Positions 17,467-27,787 of a stretch of DNA of 64,000 nt are shown one piece after another. The position numbers were made by a program, and so were the translations under genes. Numbering within the stretch: the first letter of the stretch is position 1; every line of letters starts with the position of its first letter. The notes under the pieces were generated by a model, which was not told the DNA's origin, made no database searches, and saw only the letters and a program-made list of their open reading frames with translations. Source of the DNA: [Mycobacterium] zoologicum (GTDB lineage: Bacteria > Actinomycetota > Actinomycetes > Mycobacteriales > Mycobacteriaceae); assembly GCF_020172665.1 (NCBI RefSeq), contig NZ_CP083985.1, positions 1,161,052 to 1,225,051 on the forward strand, written 5' to 3'.

Positions 17467-18819
17467 TCACGACCCCTGGTGCCCCACCGTGCCACACGAG
17501 ATCGATCCCGACGACCCGCCGCCCTTCTGAATGTCGAGTAGGACCACCACGCCCGCGGCGGCCAGGGACAGCGCCCCGACCACCCAGAGTCCGGCCTTGT
17601 TGCTGCCGGTCAGATCGGCCAGCCAGCCCGTGACGTAGGGCCCGCCGAAGCCGCTGATGTTGCCCAGGGAGTTGATCAGGGCGATGCCGCCGGCCGCCGC
17701 TGTTCCGGTGAGGAACGTCGACGGCAGCGCCCAGAAGACCGGCATGGCGCACATGATCGCGCACGTGGACAGCGTGATCGCGACCATCGCCAGGTACGGA
17801 TTGGCCAGGTACAACGCCGCTGGGATAGACACGCCGCCGACGATCGCCGGGATCGCCACATGCCAGACGCGTTCGCCGGTCCGGTCGGCGTGGCGCGCCC
17901 AGGGCACCATGACCACCGCCGCTACGGCCCAGGGAATCGCGGTCACCAGGCCGCGCCCGATGACGCTCAGGTGTAGGCCGTACTGCTGCTGGAACCCGGC
18001 GACGATGGTCGGCAGGAAGAACCCGACGGCGTAGAGCCCGTAGACGATTCCGAAGTAGACGAACGCCAGCGCCAGCATTCTGGGGTGAGACAGCGCCTTG
18101 CTCAGCGGCCAATGCCCATCGGCTGCCGCCTGCTCGTCGGCCAAGGTGCTCTGGAGCCATTGGCGTTCGCTGTCATTGAGCCAATGCGCCTGTGCCGGAC
18201 GGTCGGTCAGGTAGAACCAGCAGGCGAATGCCAGCGCAACAGCCGGCAGCCCCTCGGCCACAAACATCACCCGCCAGCCGGACAGCCCGAATATGCCTTG
18301 GCCCCAGTCGATCACCAGTGACGACAGGGTGGAGCCGACTGCCGTCGACACCGGCACCGCCACCATGAACAGCGACACGGCCTGCGACCGCTGCCGCTGC
18401 GGGAACCAGAACGTCAGGTACAAGATGATGCCCGGGAAGAATCCGGCCTCGGCCACCCCCAACAGGAACCGCAGCGCCACCAGCGTCGGCGCGTTCGGAA
18501 CGAAAGCGATTGCGGTGCTGACGATTCCCCAGGTCAACATGATGCGGGCCAGCCAGCGCCGGCCGCCGAAGCGGTGCAGTGCGATGTTGGACGGTATCTC
18601 CAGCAGCAGGTAACCGAAGAAGAAGATCCCCGAGGCGAACCCGAACGTCGTCGCTGTCATGCCGAGCTCGGCGTTCATCCCGTTGGGCCCGGCGAAGCCG
18701 ATGTTGACACGGTCGAGGTAGTTGACGAAGTAGAGCAGCCCCAGGAACGGGATCAGGCGCCGCGACACCTTCGCGATCGCCGAGGTGCCCGCCGCAGACG
18801 CAGCGGGTTCGGCGTTCAT
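17467..18819 (-). CDS. MFS permease, anion:cation symporter type
   Basis: This 450-aa transporter has about 12 membrane segments and the ACS-family hallmark NYLDRVNIGFA in TM1, followed by GYLLLEIPSNIALHRFGGRRW and the RFLLGVAEAGFFPGIILY block. Relatives import organic anions such as phthalate, 4-hydroxyphenylacetate or hexuronates. The last ~16 residues (GGGSSGSISCGTVGHQGS) are low complexity, and the gene ends beside IS-derived sequence, so the C-terminus may have been replaced. It lies 10 bases from the fum stop on the same strand but is absent from the M. tuberculosis order, so it is probably acquired. Confidence 0.86.
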   Translation of the reverse strand: MNAEPAASAAGTSAIAKVSRRLIPFLGLLYFVNYLDRVNIGFAGPNGMNAELGMTATTFGFASGIFFFGYLLLEIPSNIALHRFGGRRWLARIMLTWGIVSTAIAFVPNAPTLVALRFLLGVAEAGFFPGIILYLTFWFPQRQRSQAVSLFMVAVPVSTAVGSTLSSLVIDWGQGIFGLSGWRVMFVAEGLPAVALAFACWFYLTDRPAQAHWLNDSERQWLQSTLADEQAAADGHWPLSKALSHPRMLALAFVYFGIVYGLYAVGFFLPTIVAGFQQQYGLHLSVIGRGLVTAIPWAVAAVVMVPWARHADRTGERVWHVAIPAIVGGVSIPAALYLANPYLAMVAITLSTCAIMCAMPVFWALPSTFLTGTAAAGGIALINSLGNISGFGGPYVTGWLADLTGSNKAGLWVVGALSLAAAGVVVLLDIQKGGGSSGSISCGTVGHQGS

Positions 18820-18829
18820 CGGTTGCGGC

Positions 18830-20224
<1,395 letters not shown>

Positions 20225-20249
20225 TGCTATGCAGTCCTCGGGTAGACGG

Positions 20250-21281
20250 TCAGGGCAGGGGATAGGCGGCGTGGGAGTCGCCGGTGAAGTCGACGGCCGA
20301 GTACTCGTTGAGCTTCGACAGCCGGTGGTAGGCCTCGATCATCCGGACGGTGCCGGACTTGGAACGCATCACGATCGACTGGGTGGTGCAGCCGCCGGGG
20401 TAGTAGCGCACCCCCTTGAGCAGGTCGCCGTCGGTGACACCGGTGGCGCAGAAGAAGACGTTCTCACCGGAGACCAGATCCTCGGTGGTCAGCACCGCGT
20501 CCAGGTCGTAGCCGGCGTCGATGGCTTTCTGCCGCTCGGCGTCATCGGTAGGCGCCAGTTGGGCCTGGATCGCCCCGCCCATACAGCGGATCGCAGCGGC
20601 GGCGATGATGCCCTCCGGGGTTCCGCCGATCCCGGCGAGCATGTCGGTGCCCGAGTCGGGCCGACAGGCCGAGATGGCGCCGGCCACGTCGCCGTCGGTG
20701 ATCAGCCGGATTCGCGCCCCGGTGGCGCGTGCGTCGGCGATCAGCTGCGCGTGCCGCGGCCGGTCCAGGATGCACACCGTCATGTCACGGGCGGTCAGGC
20801 CCTTGACCTTGGCGACCGCGGCGATGTTGTCCGCGATCGGCTTGGTGATGTCCAGCACGTCCGCGGCTTCGGGGCCGACGGCGATCTTGTTCATGTAGAA
20901 CACCGCCGACGGGTCGAACATCGCGCCGCGCTCGGCCACCGCCAGCACCGAGATGGCGTTGGGCATGCCCTTGCTCATCAGGGTGGTGCCATCGACCGGA
21001 TCGACGGCGAAGTCGCAGTCCGGGCCGTCGCCGTTGCCGACTTCTTCACCGTTGTAGAGCATCGGCGCATGGTCCTTCTCGCCCTCGCCGATCACCACCA
21101 CGCCGCGCATCGACACGGAGTTCACCAGTTCACGCATCGCGTCGACGGCGGCGCCGTCGCCGCCCTCCTTGTCGCCGCGGCCCACCCAGCGGCCGGATGC
21201 CATGGCACCGGCCTCGGTGACCCGCACCAGCTCCAAGGCCAGGTTGCGGTCTGGAGCTTCGCGTCGAGGGGGTCCCGTCAT
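20250..21281 (-). CDS. glpX: Class II fructose-1,6-bisphosphatase
   Basis: GlpX hydrolyses fructose 1,6-bisphosphate, the key gluconeogenic step for growth on fatty acids. Motifs include [30 protein letters not shown], the metal-binding [16 protein letters not shown], and [20 protein letters not shown]. The ATG at 21281 gives 343 aa; a GTG at 21290 would add three residues. It is divergent from the DUF4245 gene with 64 bases between starts, and is followed by fum. The pairing with fum matches Rv1099c-Rv1098c. Confidence 0.94.
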   Translation of the reverse strand: MTGPPRREAPDRNLALELVRVTEAGAMASGRWVGRGDKEGGDGAAVDAMRELVNSVSMRGVVVIGEGEKDHAPMLYNGEEVGNGDGPDCDFAVDPVDGTTLMSKGMPNAISVLAVAERGAMFDPSAVFYMNKIAVGPEAADVLDITKPIADNIAAVAKVKGLTARDMTVCILDRPRHAQLIADARATGARIRLITDGDVAGAISACRPDSGTDMLAGIGGTPEGIIAAAAIRCMGGAIQAQLAPTDDAERQKAIDAGYDLDAVLTTEDLVSGENVFFCATGVTDGDLLKGVRYYPGGCTTQSIVMRSKSGTVRMIEAYHRLSKLNEYSAVDFTGDSHAAYPLP

Positions 21282-21345
21282 GGCAGTCACGGTTGCTGAT
21301 TCTCCCAGAGCCGGATCAGCACCACTGAGCTGGGATACTGGCAGC

Positions 21346-21987
21346 GTGACCGCAGAGCCCCCGCCGACGCCCCCTCCCGCCCCGAGGCCCGCCAAACCGC
21401 GCCTGCTGCAGGACGGGCGGGACATGTTCTGGTCGATCGCGCCGGTGGTCGTGGCCTGCATCGTGCTGGCCGGTATCGCCGGGACCTGCTCGTTTCGCCC
21501 GGGACGGATGGAGGCCGGGCCGGTGCCGTCCTACGACGCCGTCGCCGCCCTGAACGCCGACGCGCAGACGTTCGGGTTCCCGGTGCGCAAGCCCGACCTG
21601 CCCGAGGGCTGGCAGCCCAACTCCGGGGGCCGCGGCAGCATCACCGACGGGCGCGCTGACGAGACCGGCCAGCGGCTGCGGGCGGTCACCTCGCGGGTGG
21701 GCTACATCAGCCCGAACGGGATGTATGTGAGCCTGACCCAGAGCAACGCCGACGAGGTTCCGTTGGTGGCGTCCATTCAGCCCGGACTGCATCCGACCGG
21801 GGCCCAGGACGTCGACGGCACCCGCTGGGTGGCCTACGAGGGGGACGGCAAGCAGGTGTGGACAACCCGCCTGACCTCGAAGGCCGGGGCGACGCAGCTG
21901 GCGATCACCGGCGCGGCCAGTGCCGATGATTTCCGGGTGCTGGCCGCGGCCGTGCAGTCGCAGGCGCCGCTACCGGCGCAGCGATAG
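21346..21987 (+). CDS. DUF4245 single-pass membrane protein
   Basis: This 213-aa protein starts at a GTG. A short Pro-rich cytoplasmic N-terminus is followed by one hydrophobic segment ([19 protein letters not shown]) and an extracytoplasmic DUF4245 domain ([46 protein letters not shown]). It is the counterpart of Rv1100, whose function is unknown. The start was chosen for family length; the frame is open further upstream but overlaps the glpX coding region. It faces the AI-2E-type permease, tail to tail, 9 bases apart. Confidence 0.86.
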   Translation: MTAEPPPTPPPAPRPAKPRLLQDGRDMFWSIAPVVVACIVLAGIAGTCSFRPGRMEAGPVPSYDAVAALNADAQTFGFPVRKPDLPEGWQPNSGGRGSITDGRADETGQRLRAVTSRVGYISPNGMYVSLTQSNADEVPLVASIQPGLHPTGAQDVDGTRWVAYEGDGKQVWTTRLTSKAGATQLAITGAASADDFRVLAAAVQSQAPLPAQR

Positions 21988-21996
21988 GGCTACGCG

Positions 21997-23142
21997 TCAG
22001 CGCGAGAACACCCGCCGCAGTCCGCTCCACCGGCGCGGCTTGGGCGCCCCGGACCCTTCGGGCTCCTCGTCGGGGCTGTCCAGCGGCACACCGTGATACA
22101 CCGCCAGGTAGACGTCGATGGTGGTCACGATGATGATCATCAGCACCGGGCCGATCACGACGCCCCAGAACCCGAACATGCCGATCCCGGCGAAGACGGC
22201 CAGCAGCATCAGCGCGGAATTGAGCCGGGCGTCGCGCGGCACCAGGATCGGGCGCAGGAAATTGTCGATGTTGGTCACCACGATCAGGTGGAACGCCACC
22301 ACGAACACCCCGCCGGCGACGTTGCCGAACAGTGCCATGCCGATGCCGAACGGGATGGTCACGATGCCGCCCCCGAGCGGGATGATCGACAGCGCGGTCA
22401 GCAGGATCGCGAAGACGAAGAACGCCTGGTGGAACCCGGCGATATAGATCGAGGCGGCCCCGGCGACGCCTTGGCAGAACGCGATGACGAACTGCCCGCC
22501 GACGGTTCCGCGCACCATCGAACCCATCTTGGCCAGGTACAGGTCGGTGACCTCGGCGCCCAATGGGTTGAGCCGGCGGATCAGGGTCTGCAGTTCCTCG
22601 CGGTTGGTCAGCAGTGCGAGGAACACGTACAAGAAGATGATCGCCGAGGTGATTGCGCCCACCGCCCCGCCGACGGCACCCTGCAGCACGTGCAACAGCA
22701 GCTCCCCGCCCTTCTGCGCCACATTGACCATCGCCTCGCGCACCCAGTCCATGGTCAGCTCGACATGCACGAACGGAATCCGTGCCAGCAGGCCGTTGGC
22801 GAATTTCAGCGCCTTGTCGCCCAGTGTGGTGGGGTCGGTGGCCTGCACCCACTGCGCCACGTCGCCGGCTGTGCGGGTGATCTGAGCGACGGCCAGAAAG
22901 ATCGACAGGCCGACCGGGACGATCACGGCGACCAGTGCGGCCAACAGCGTGCCGGTGGCCGCCAGACCGGTGGGCATCCGCCGCTCCAGGGCGCGGAACA
23001 ACGGAGTGAACAGGTAGGCGCCCACCGCGGCTACCACGATCAGCACGAAATAGCCGCGCAGGAAGAAGGCGCCGAACGCCAGCGCGATCACGGTGAAGAC
23101 CGCCAGGGCGCGGCGTTGGGTGGGGGTGAAGTCGGAGTTCAC
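21997..23142 (-). CDS. AI-2E / PerM family membrane permease
   Basis: This 381-aa protein has about eight transmembrane segments and the AI-2 exporter family blocks (LLTNREELQTLIRRL, GGQFVIAFCQGVAG, LTALSIIPLGGGIVTIPFGIG, NIDNFLRPILVPRDARLNS). It corresponds to Rv1101c. Transport of autoinducer-2 is not shown for mycobacterial members; the substrate is unknown. The GTG at 23142 overlaps the stop of the upstream epimerase gene as GTGA, which decides the start and implies translational coupling. An acidic tail (DSPDEEPEG) follows the last membrane segment. Confidence 0.88.
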   Translation of the reverse strand: MNSDFTPTQRRALAVFTVIALAFGAFFLRGYFVLIVVAAVGAYLFTPLFRALERRMPTGLAATGTLLAALVAVIVPVGLSIFLAVAQITRTAGDVAQWVQATDPTTLGDKALKFANGLLARIPFVHVELTMDWVREAMVNVAQKGGELLLHVLQGAVGGAVGAITSAIIFLYVFLALLTNREELQTLIRRLNPLGAEVTDLYLAKMGSMVRGTVGGQFVIAFCQGVAGAASIYIAGFHQAFFVFAILLTALSIIPLGGGIVTIPFGIGMALFGNVAGGVFVVAFHLIVVTNIDNFLRPILVPRDARLNSALMLLAVFAGIGMFGFWGVVIGPVLMIIIVTTIDVYLAVYHGVPLDSPDEEPEGSGAPKPRRWSGLRRVFSR

Positions 23143-24188
23143 GGGCGTGGATCGCCCCACTTGTCGGCGATGGTTCGCCACGGATCGGCGAACTTCTTGC
23201 CGCTGCGGTAGTAGGGGGTTCGCATCCGCAGGACGACTTTGGCCAGCGGTGCGATCACCTGCAGCAGGTACCGTTTCGCACCGGCTTTGGCAGCCGTTTC
23301 CGCCAGGAGGTCCGGCCAGGAGTGGTGCTGGAAGCCCAGCGCGTCCTGGGCGCGGCGGGAATCCATCCAGTCGGTGTTGAACCAGTCGTCGTCGCGGTCG
23401 GGATTACCGGGTAGCCCGACGGGCAGGCCGTTGACCAAGCCCATCGCGGCGGCCATGGCCGGCGCGACGCCGCACTGGATCTGGCGGTGGGTGTCGTCGC
23501 CGCCGATCAGCAGGGTCTCCCCGACGACGGGCGCGGTGGTGGCCGCGACGAACGCGCATGCGACGTCGCGGACATCGACGGTCTGCAGCCTGCCGTCGGA
23601 GGGGAGCAGTTGCTCGAAGTACAGATTGTCGAGCTTCATGTAGGAGCCCGGCTCGGGGGTCATCACCCCGCCCAGCCGCAGGATCACCCAGTCCAGCGGC
23701 GAGGCGCGCACCAGTTGTTCCGCCTGCACTTTGTGGTCGCCGTAGATATCGGCGGGATTGGTCGGGGTGTCGGCGGTCAGCACGCCCGAGACGGTGTGGG
23801 GATTTCGCGACCCGTACACCGCGATGCTGGAGGCCTGCACGAACCGGGGCGGCTCCGGCTGGTGAGCTGCCGCGGCCAGTAGATGCCCGGTAGCCTCGAC
23901 GTTGACCTTGCGTGCCAGCTCGCGGTGCATGTAGATGAACGGCGGGATCACCGCGGCCAGGTGAATGATCGCCGCCGGTTTGATGCTGCTGACCAGGTCG
24001 TCGACGGCCGCCGCGTCGGTGAGGTCGGCGTAGTGGACCTGTACCGCTGCCGGCAGATCGGCCGCGGCTTTGCGGTTGGCGGGGGTGTCGAGATCGGTCG
24101 CGACTACGGAGCGCCCGTCGGCCGCCAGTCGCCTGACCGTCGCCGATCCCACTAGCCCGAACGCGCCGGTGACCAGCACCGTGTCCAC
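23139..24188 (-). CDS. NAD-dependent epimerase/dehydratase family protein
   Basis: This 349-aa extended short-chain dehydrogenase has the Rossmann motif TGAFGLVG at residues 7-14, an HLAAVIPP segment, a Ser in SSIAVYG and the catalytic YxxxK as YGDHK near residue 148. Such proteins act on nucleotide sugars, steroids or related oxidoreductase substrates; the specificity is not readable here. It overlaps the AI-2E-type permease by 4 bases, so the two form an operon. The C-terminal region (VLRMRTPYYRSGKKF) is basic and may associate with membrane. Confidence 0.85.
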   Translation of the reverse strand: MDTVLVTGAFGLVGSATVRRLAADGRSVVATDLDTPANRKAAADLPAAVQVHYADLTDAAAVDDLVSSIKPAAIIHLAAVIPPFIYMHRELARKVNVEATGHLLAAAAHQPEPPRFVQASSIAVYGSRNPHTVSGVLTADTPTNPADIYGDHKVQAEQLVRASPLDWVILRLGGVMTPEPGSYMKLDNLYFEQLLPSDGRLQTVDVRDVACAFVAATTAPVVGETLLIGGDDTHRQIQCGVAPAMAAAMGLVNGLPVGLPGNPDRDDDWFNTDWMDSRRAQDALGFQHHSWPDLLAETAAKAGAKRYLLQVIAPLAKVVLRMRTPYYRSGKKFADPWRTIADKWGDPRP

Positions 24189-24251
24189 GGCACCTCCTTC
24201 GTGACAGCGAGCATTTCGCGGAGCACCCTAGACACTACGGAGGTGATTGCG

Positions 24252-24530
24252 ATGTATGACGCAAAGCTGGACCCCAACTGGCATGTCGACATTGAGTTCG
24301 GTGAGGACGAGACCCACACACGGGCGACAGTGTGCGCGGATTTCGGCACCGGGGAAACCATGATCACGCGGGGTGACGCCTATCGGCACCCCAAGGATGC
24401 CCGTCAGCCGATGGTCGGCGAGGAGATCGCCGCGGCCCGGGGGTTGATCGCCCTGGGCACCGCGTTGCTGGAGACCGCCTCTATGCAGATCGAGCAGTCC
24501 ACCCACCATCCGGTGCATCTGTACCGCTGA
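24252..24530 (+). CDS. DUF1876 (dsRBD-like) small protein
   Basis: This 92-aa cytosolic protein matches the DUF1876 pattern (WHVDIEFGEDETHTRATV, GEEIAAARGLIALG). DUF1876 proteins are small actinobacterial proteins of unknown function, often stress-associated in mycobacteria. The ATG at 24252 is chosen because a GGAGGTG Shine-Dalgarno sequence precedes it by about 8 bases; an in-frame GTG at 24243 falls inside that sequence. It is a single gene divergent from the epimerase operon. Confidence 0.85.
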   Translation: MYDAKLDPNWHVDIEFGEDETHTRATVCADFGTGETMITRGDAYRHPKDARQPMVGEEIAAARGLIALGTALLETASMQIEQSTHHPVHLYR

Positions 24531-24628
24531 GGAGGGTGAACGCCCGAATCCGGCATAAGACTCGCTGGTAGCGGCGGAGAAGCCTATTCTTTGCCGATCG
24601 GACAGGTTCGCTGATCGGTGGCGTCGGG

Positions 24629-27600
24629 ATGAGCACGTCAACTTCGTGCCGTAAGTGCGGCACGGATCTACTGGTGAACGCGCAGTTCTGCCACTCCTGC
24701 GGTTCGCCGATCGCGGTTGCCACAACACCGGCCGAGTTCAAGCAGGTGACGGTGTTGTTCGCCGATGTGGTGCATTCGATGGACCTGGCTGCGGCGGTCG
24801 GTGCGGAGCGGTTGCGCGAGATCATGGGCGCGCTCTTCGGCCGCTGTGCTGCGGTGGTGCGGCGCTACGACGGGGTGGTGGAGAAGTTCATCGGCGATGC
24901 CGTTATGGCGGTGTTCGGTGTACCGGTGGCTTTGGAGGACCACGCGTTACGGGCATGCCTGGCGGCACTGGACATCCAGCAGCAGGCACAACAGCTGGCG
25001 GCGGAAGTGGCTCGCGCCGACGGCGTCAGCCTGGAGCTTCGGGTGGGGCTGAACTCCGGCCAGGTGGTCGCCGGTGACCTCGGATCCGATCCGTTGAGCT
25101 ACACCGCGATCGGCGACCAGGTCGGGTTGGCGCAACGAATGGAGTCGGTGGCGCCGCCGGGCGGAGTGGTACTCAGCCAATCGACCGTCCGCTTGGTCGA
25201 AGACGTCGCCGTACTGGGCGAGCCGGTGGTAGTCCAGTTCAAGGGTGCTGGTGCGCAGGTGTCCGTGTGTCGACTTCTGGCGGTGTCGCCGGAGCGCCGG
25301 CATGTGCCGAGGCAGGATTCGACGCTGGTGGGACGGGCCTGGGAGATGGGTGCGCTACGGGGCATCCTGGAGGAATCGATCGCAGGGACCGGTTGCGTAG
25401 TGGGGGTGGTCGGGCCGCCCGGCATCGGTAAAAGTCGGATCGTCCGCGAGGTCAGTGCTGTGGCGCGGAGCCGCGGGGCCGAGGTGTTCGCCGCCTACTG
25501 CGAGTCCCACGCGCGCGAGGTCCCGTTCTACACGGCGACTTCGCTGCTGCGCAACGTACTTGGGATAGACGGTCTCGACGACGAACCGGCTCGCAAGCGA
25601 GTCGAGGAGCGCGCGCGCGATGCGGATCCGGAGGACCTGCTATTGCTGCAGGATCTGCTCGGTATCCGCGAGAGCGGGGTCGAGTTGCCCGCCATTGACG
25701 CCGACGCCCGGCGGCGCCGGGTGACGCGGTTGGTCGAAGCGATCTGGCTGGCGCGCACCACACCGGCGGTCTATGTCGTAGAGGATGCGCATTGGATCGA
25801 TGAGGTCAGCGATGTGTTGCTGGCGGATCTGCTGGGCGTGGCCCGGCAAACCCCATCACTGGTGTTGATCACCTACCGGCCCGAATATTGTGGCGCGCTG
25901 ACTCGGAAAGTGAGCTCGCAGACGATCAACCTCGGGCCGCTCAGCGCGTCGCAGACGGCCATGCTTGCTGGCGAACTGATCGGCTCCCGTCCCTCGGTGG
26001 CGGCGCTGTGTGGGCAGGTCGCGGAGCGGGCCGCCGGCAATCCGCTTTTCGTCGAGGAGATGGTGCGCGATCTGGCCGAGCGGGGTGTGCTGACCGGGTC
26101 TCGCGGTCGCTACGCCTGTGCGGTCGACGATGCCGAGCTCGTCGTCCCGGCAACGGTGCAGGCCACCATCGCCTCCCGCATCGATCGGCTTGACCCGGCG
26201 GTCAAACGGACTTTGCATGCCGCTGCGGTGATCGGGCTGCGGTTCGACGCCGAGCAGTTGGCATTGCTCGATGGCGAGGCACAGATCGCGCCGTTGCTCG
26301 ACGCGGAGTTCATTGATCAGGTGGGGTTCACCGCCCAAGCCGAATATGCGTTCCATCACCCGCTGGTCCGGATCGTGGCCTATGAATCACAGCTGAAATC
26401 GCAGCGAGCCATGCTGCATAGGCGGCTTGCTACCGCAATCGAGCAGCAATTCGATGCGCTCGATGAGAACGCGGCGATGATCGCCGAGCATCTTGAGGCC
26501 GCTGAGGACCTACCCGACGCTTTCGGCTGGCACATGCGTGCCGGGGCATGGTCGCAACACCGCGACATCCGTGCTGCGCGTGTCAGTTGGGAACGTGCCC
26601 GCACCGTCGCCGACCGGTTGCCGATCAACCATCCCGACCGCTCTTCGATGCGGATCTTCCCACGAACCCTGTTGTGCGGCAGTGTCTGGCGAGTCGGCGG
26701 GAATGTCGAAGATACCGGTTTCGGCGAACTGCGTGAGCTCTGTACAGCCTCCGGGGACCAGGTGTCACTGGCTGTCGGGATGGCCGGCCTGCTGACCACG
26801 ATGGTATTTCATTCTCGCTACCAGGAAGTCCTGCTGCTTACCGCGCAATTCGTGGAATTGCTTGAATCCATCGGTGACCCCGATCTGTCGGTTGGACTGT
26901 TGTTTGCCGCGCTCTGGGCCAAGCTCGAACCCGGCGACGCGGCAACGGGTTTCCGGCTGGCGCAGCGCCTCATCGACTTGGCTGACGGCGATCCGGAGAA
27001 GGGCAACCTACTGCTCGGCTCACCGCTGACAGCAGCGATCGCGGTCCGGGGCGTGTTCGGCATGTTGCTCGGACGTCCGGGGTGGGGCGACGACCTAGCT
27101 GAGGCTGTCGTGATGGCCCGCGCATTCGACCCGACGACTCGCGCCATCACGGTGATGTTCCAATGCCTGCTGATCCCCCAGGGGGCGATCCGGCCCGATG
27201 AGGTCACGCAAGACAGTGTGGACATCCTGGAGGTGGCGGAGCACTCAGGTGACGAATTCGCCTTGGCTGCCGCTCGCCTGGCCCGCGGCCTGGTTCTCGC
27301 CTACGGCAACGGTCCGGACCAGGTCCAAGGATTGGAACTGCTGGCGCTGGCTCGAGAAGCCTCGCTGAATCAGCGATTCATCGCCAGCCTCGCGCAGGTG
27401 GCGGACACTCAGATCGCCTTGCAGAAGGTGCAAACGGGTGATCTCGACGGTGCGATCGGTCTGTTGCGTGAGGTGGTTCGGGCGCTGTTCGAAAGTGGCG
27501 TTGTCATCTGGTACGTGCCGGCGGCGATCCGCCTTGTGCAATTGCTGCTTGATCGTGACGCGGGCGGTGACCGTCAAGAGGCCGAAGCCATATTGGACGA

Positions 27601-27787
27601 ATTCGCGGTGACGGTGAACGTCGCCGAGTTGGGTCTGCATGAAGCATGGTTGCTCTACGGCAGGGCGCTGCTGGCAAGGGCTCGCAGTGACACGGCTGCC
27701 TACCGCGAGTACGTGAATCGTTACCGTGCCAAGGCAGAGGTGTGCGGATACGCCCGACATCTGGCGATGGCGGAGGCGATGATGTGA
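24629..27787 (+). CDS. Zinc-ribbon, class III cyclase, AAA ATPase and TPR signalling protein
   Basis: The 1052-aa protein begins with a zinc ribbon (Cys7, Cys10, Cys21, Cys24). A class III nucleotide cyclase domain follows (residues ~36-218) with metal Asp46 (LFADVV) and Asp90 (FIGDAV), Lys86 and Asp163. The transition-state Asn expected at 166 is Gly (GDQVGLAQR), while Arg170 is kept. An AAA/STAND ATPase has Walker A GPPGIGKS (262-269) and Walker B YVVEDAHW, and a TPR-like helical region occupies the C-terminal half. Such cyclase-ATPase proteins occur in large numbers in mycobacteria; the ligand is unknown. Its stop overlaps the next start as GTGA, so it is coupled to the LuxR regulator. Confidence 0.9.
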   Translation: MSTSTSCRKCGTDLLVNAQFCHSCGSPIAVATTPAEFKQVTVLFADVVHSMDLAAAVGAERLREIMGALFGRCAAVVRRYDGVVEKFIGDAVMAVFGVPVALEDHALRACLAALDIQQQAQQLAAEVARADGVSLELRVGLNSGQVVAGDLGSDPLSYTAIGDQVGLAQRMESVAPPGGVVLSQSTVRLVEDVAVLGEPVVVQFKGAGAQVSVCRLLAVSPERRHVPRQDSTLVGRAWEMGALRGILEESIAGTGCVVGVVGPPGIGKSRIVREVSAVARSRGAEVFAAYCESHAREVPFYTATSLLRNVLGIDGLDDEPARKRVEERARDADPEDLLLLQDLLGIRESGVELPAIDADARRRRVTRLVEAIWLARTTPAVYVVEDAHWIDEVSDVLLADLLGVARQTPSLVLITYRPEYCGALTRKVSSQTINLGPLSASQTAMLAGELIGSRPSVAALCGQVAERAAGNPLFVEEMVRDLAERGVLTGSRGRYACAVDDAELVVPATVQATIASRIDRLDPAVKRTLHAAAVIGLRFDAEQLALLDGEAQIAPLLDAEFIDQVGFTAQAEYAFHHPLVRIVAYESQLKSQRAMLHRRLATAIEQQFDALDENAAMIAEHLEAAEDLPDAFGWHMRAGAWSQHRDIRAARVSWERARTVADRLPINHPDRSSMRIFPRTLLCGSVWRVGGNVEDTGFGELRELCTASGDQVSLAVGMAGLLTTMVFHSRYQEVLLLTAQFVELLESIGDPDLSVGLLFAALWAKLEPGDAATGFRLAQRLIDLADGDPEKGNLLLGSPLTAAIAVRGVFGMLLGRPGWGDDLAEAVVMARAFDPTTRAITVMFQCLLIPQGAIRPDEVTQDSVDILEVAEHSGDEFALAAARLARGLVLAYGNGPDQVQGLELLALAREASLNQRFIASLAQVADTQIALQKVQTGDLDGAIGLLREVVRALFESGVVIWYVPAAIRLVQLLLDRDAGGDRQEAEAILDEFAVTVNVAELGLHEAWLLYGRALLARARSDTAAYREYVNRYRAKAEVCGYARHLAMAEAMM

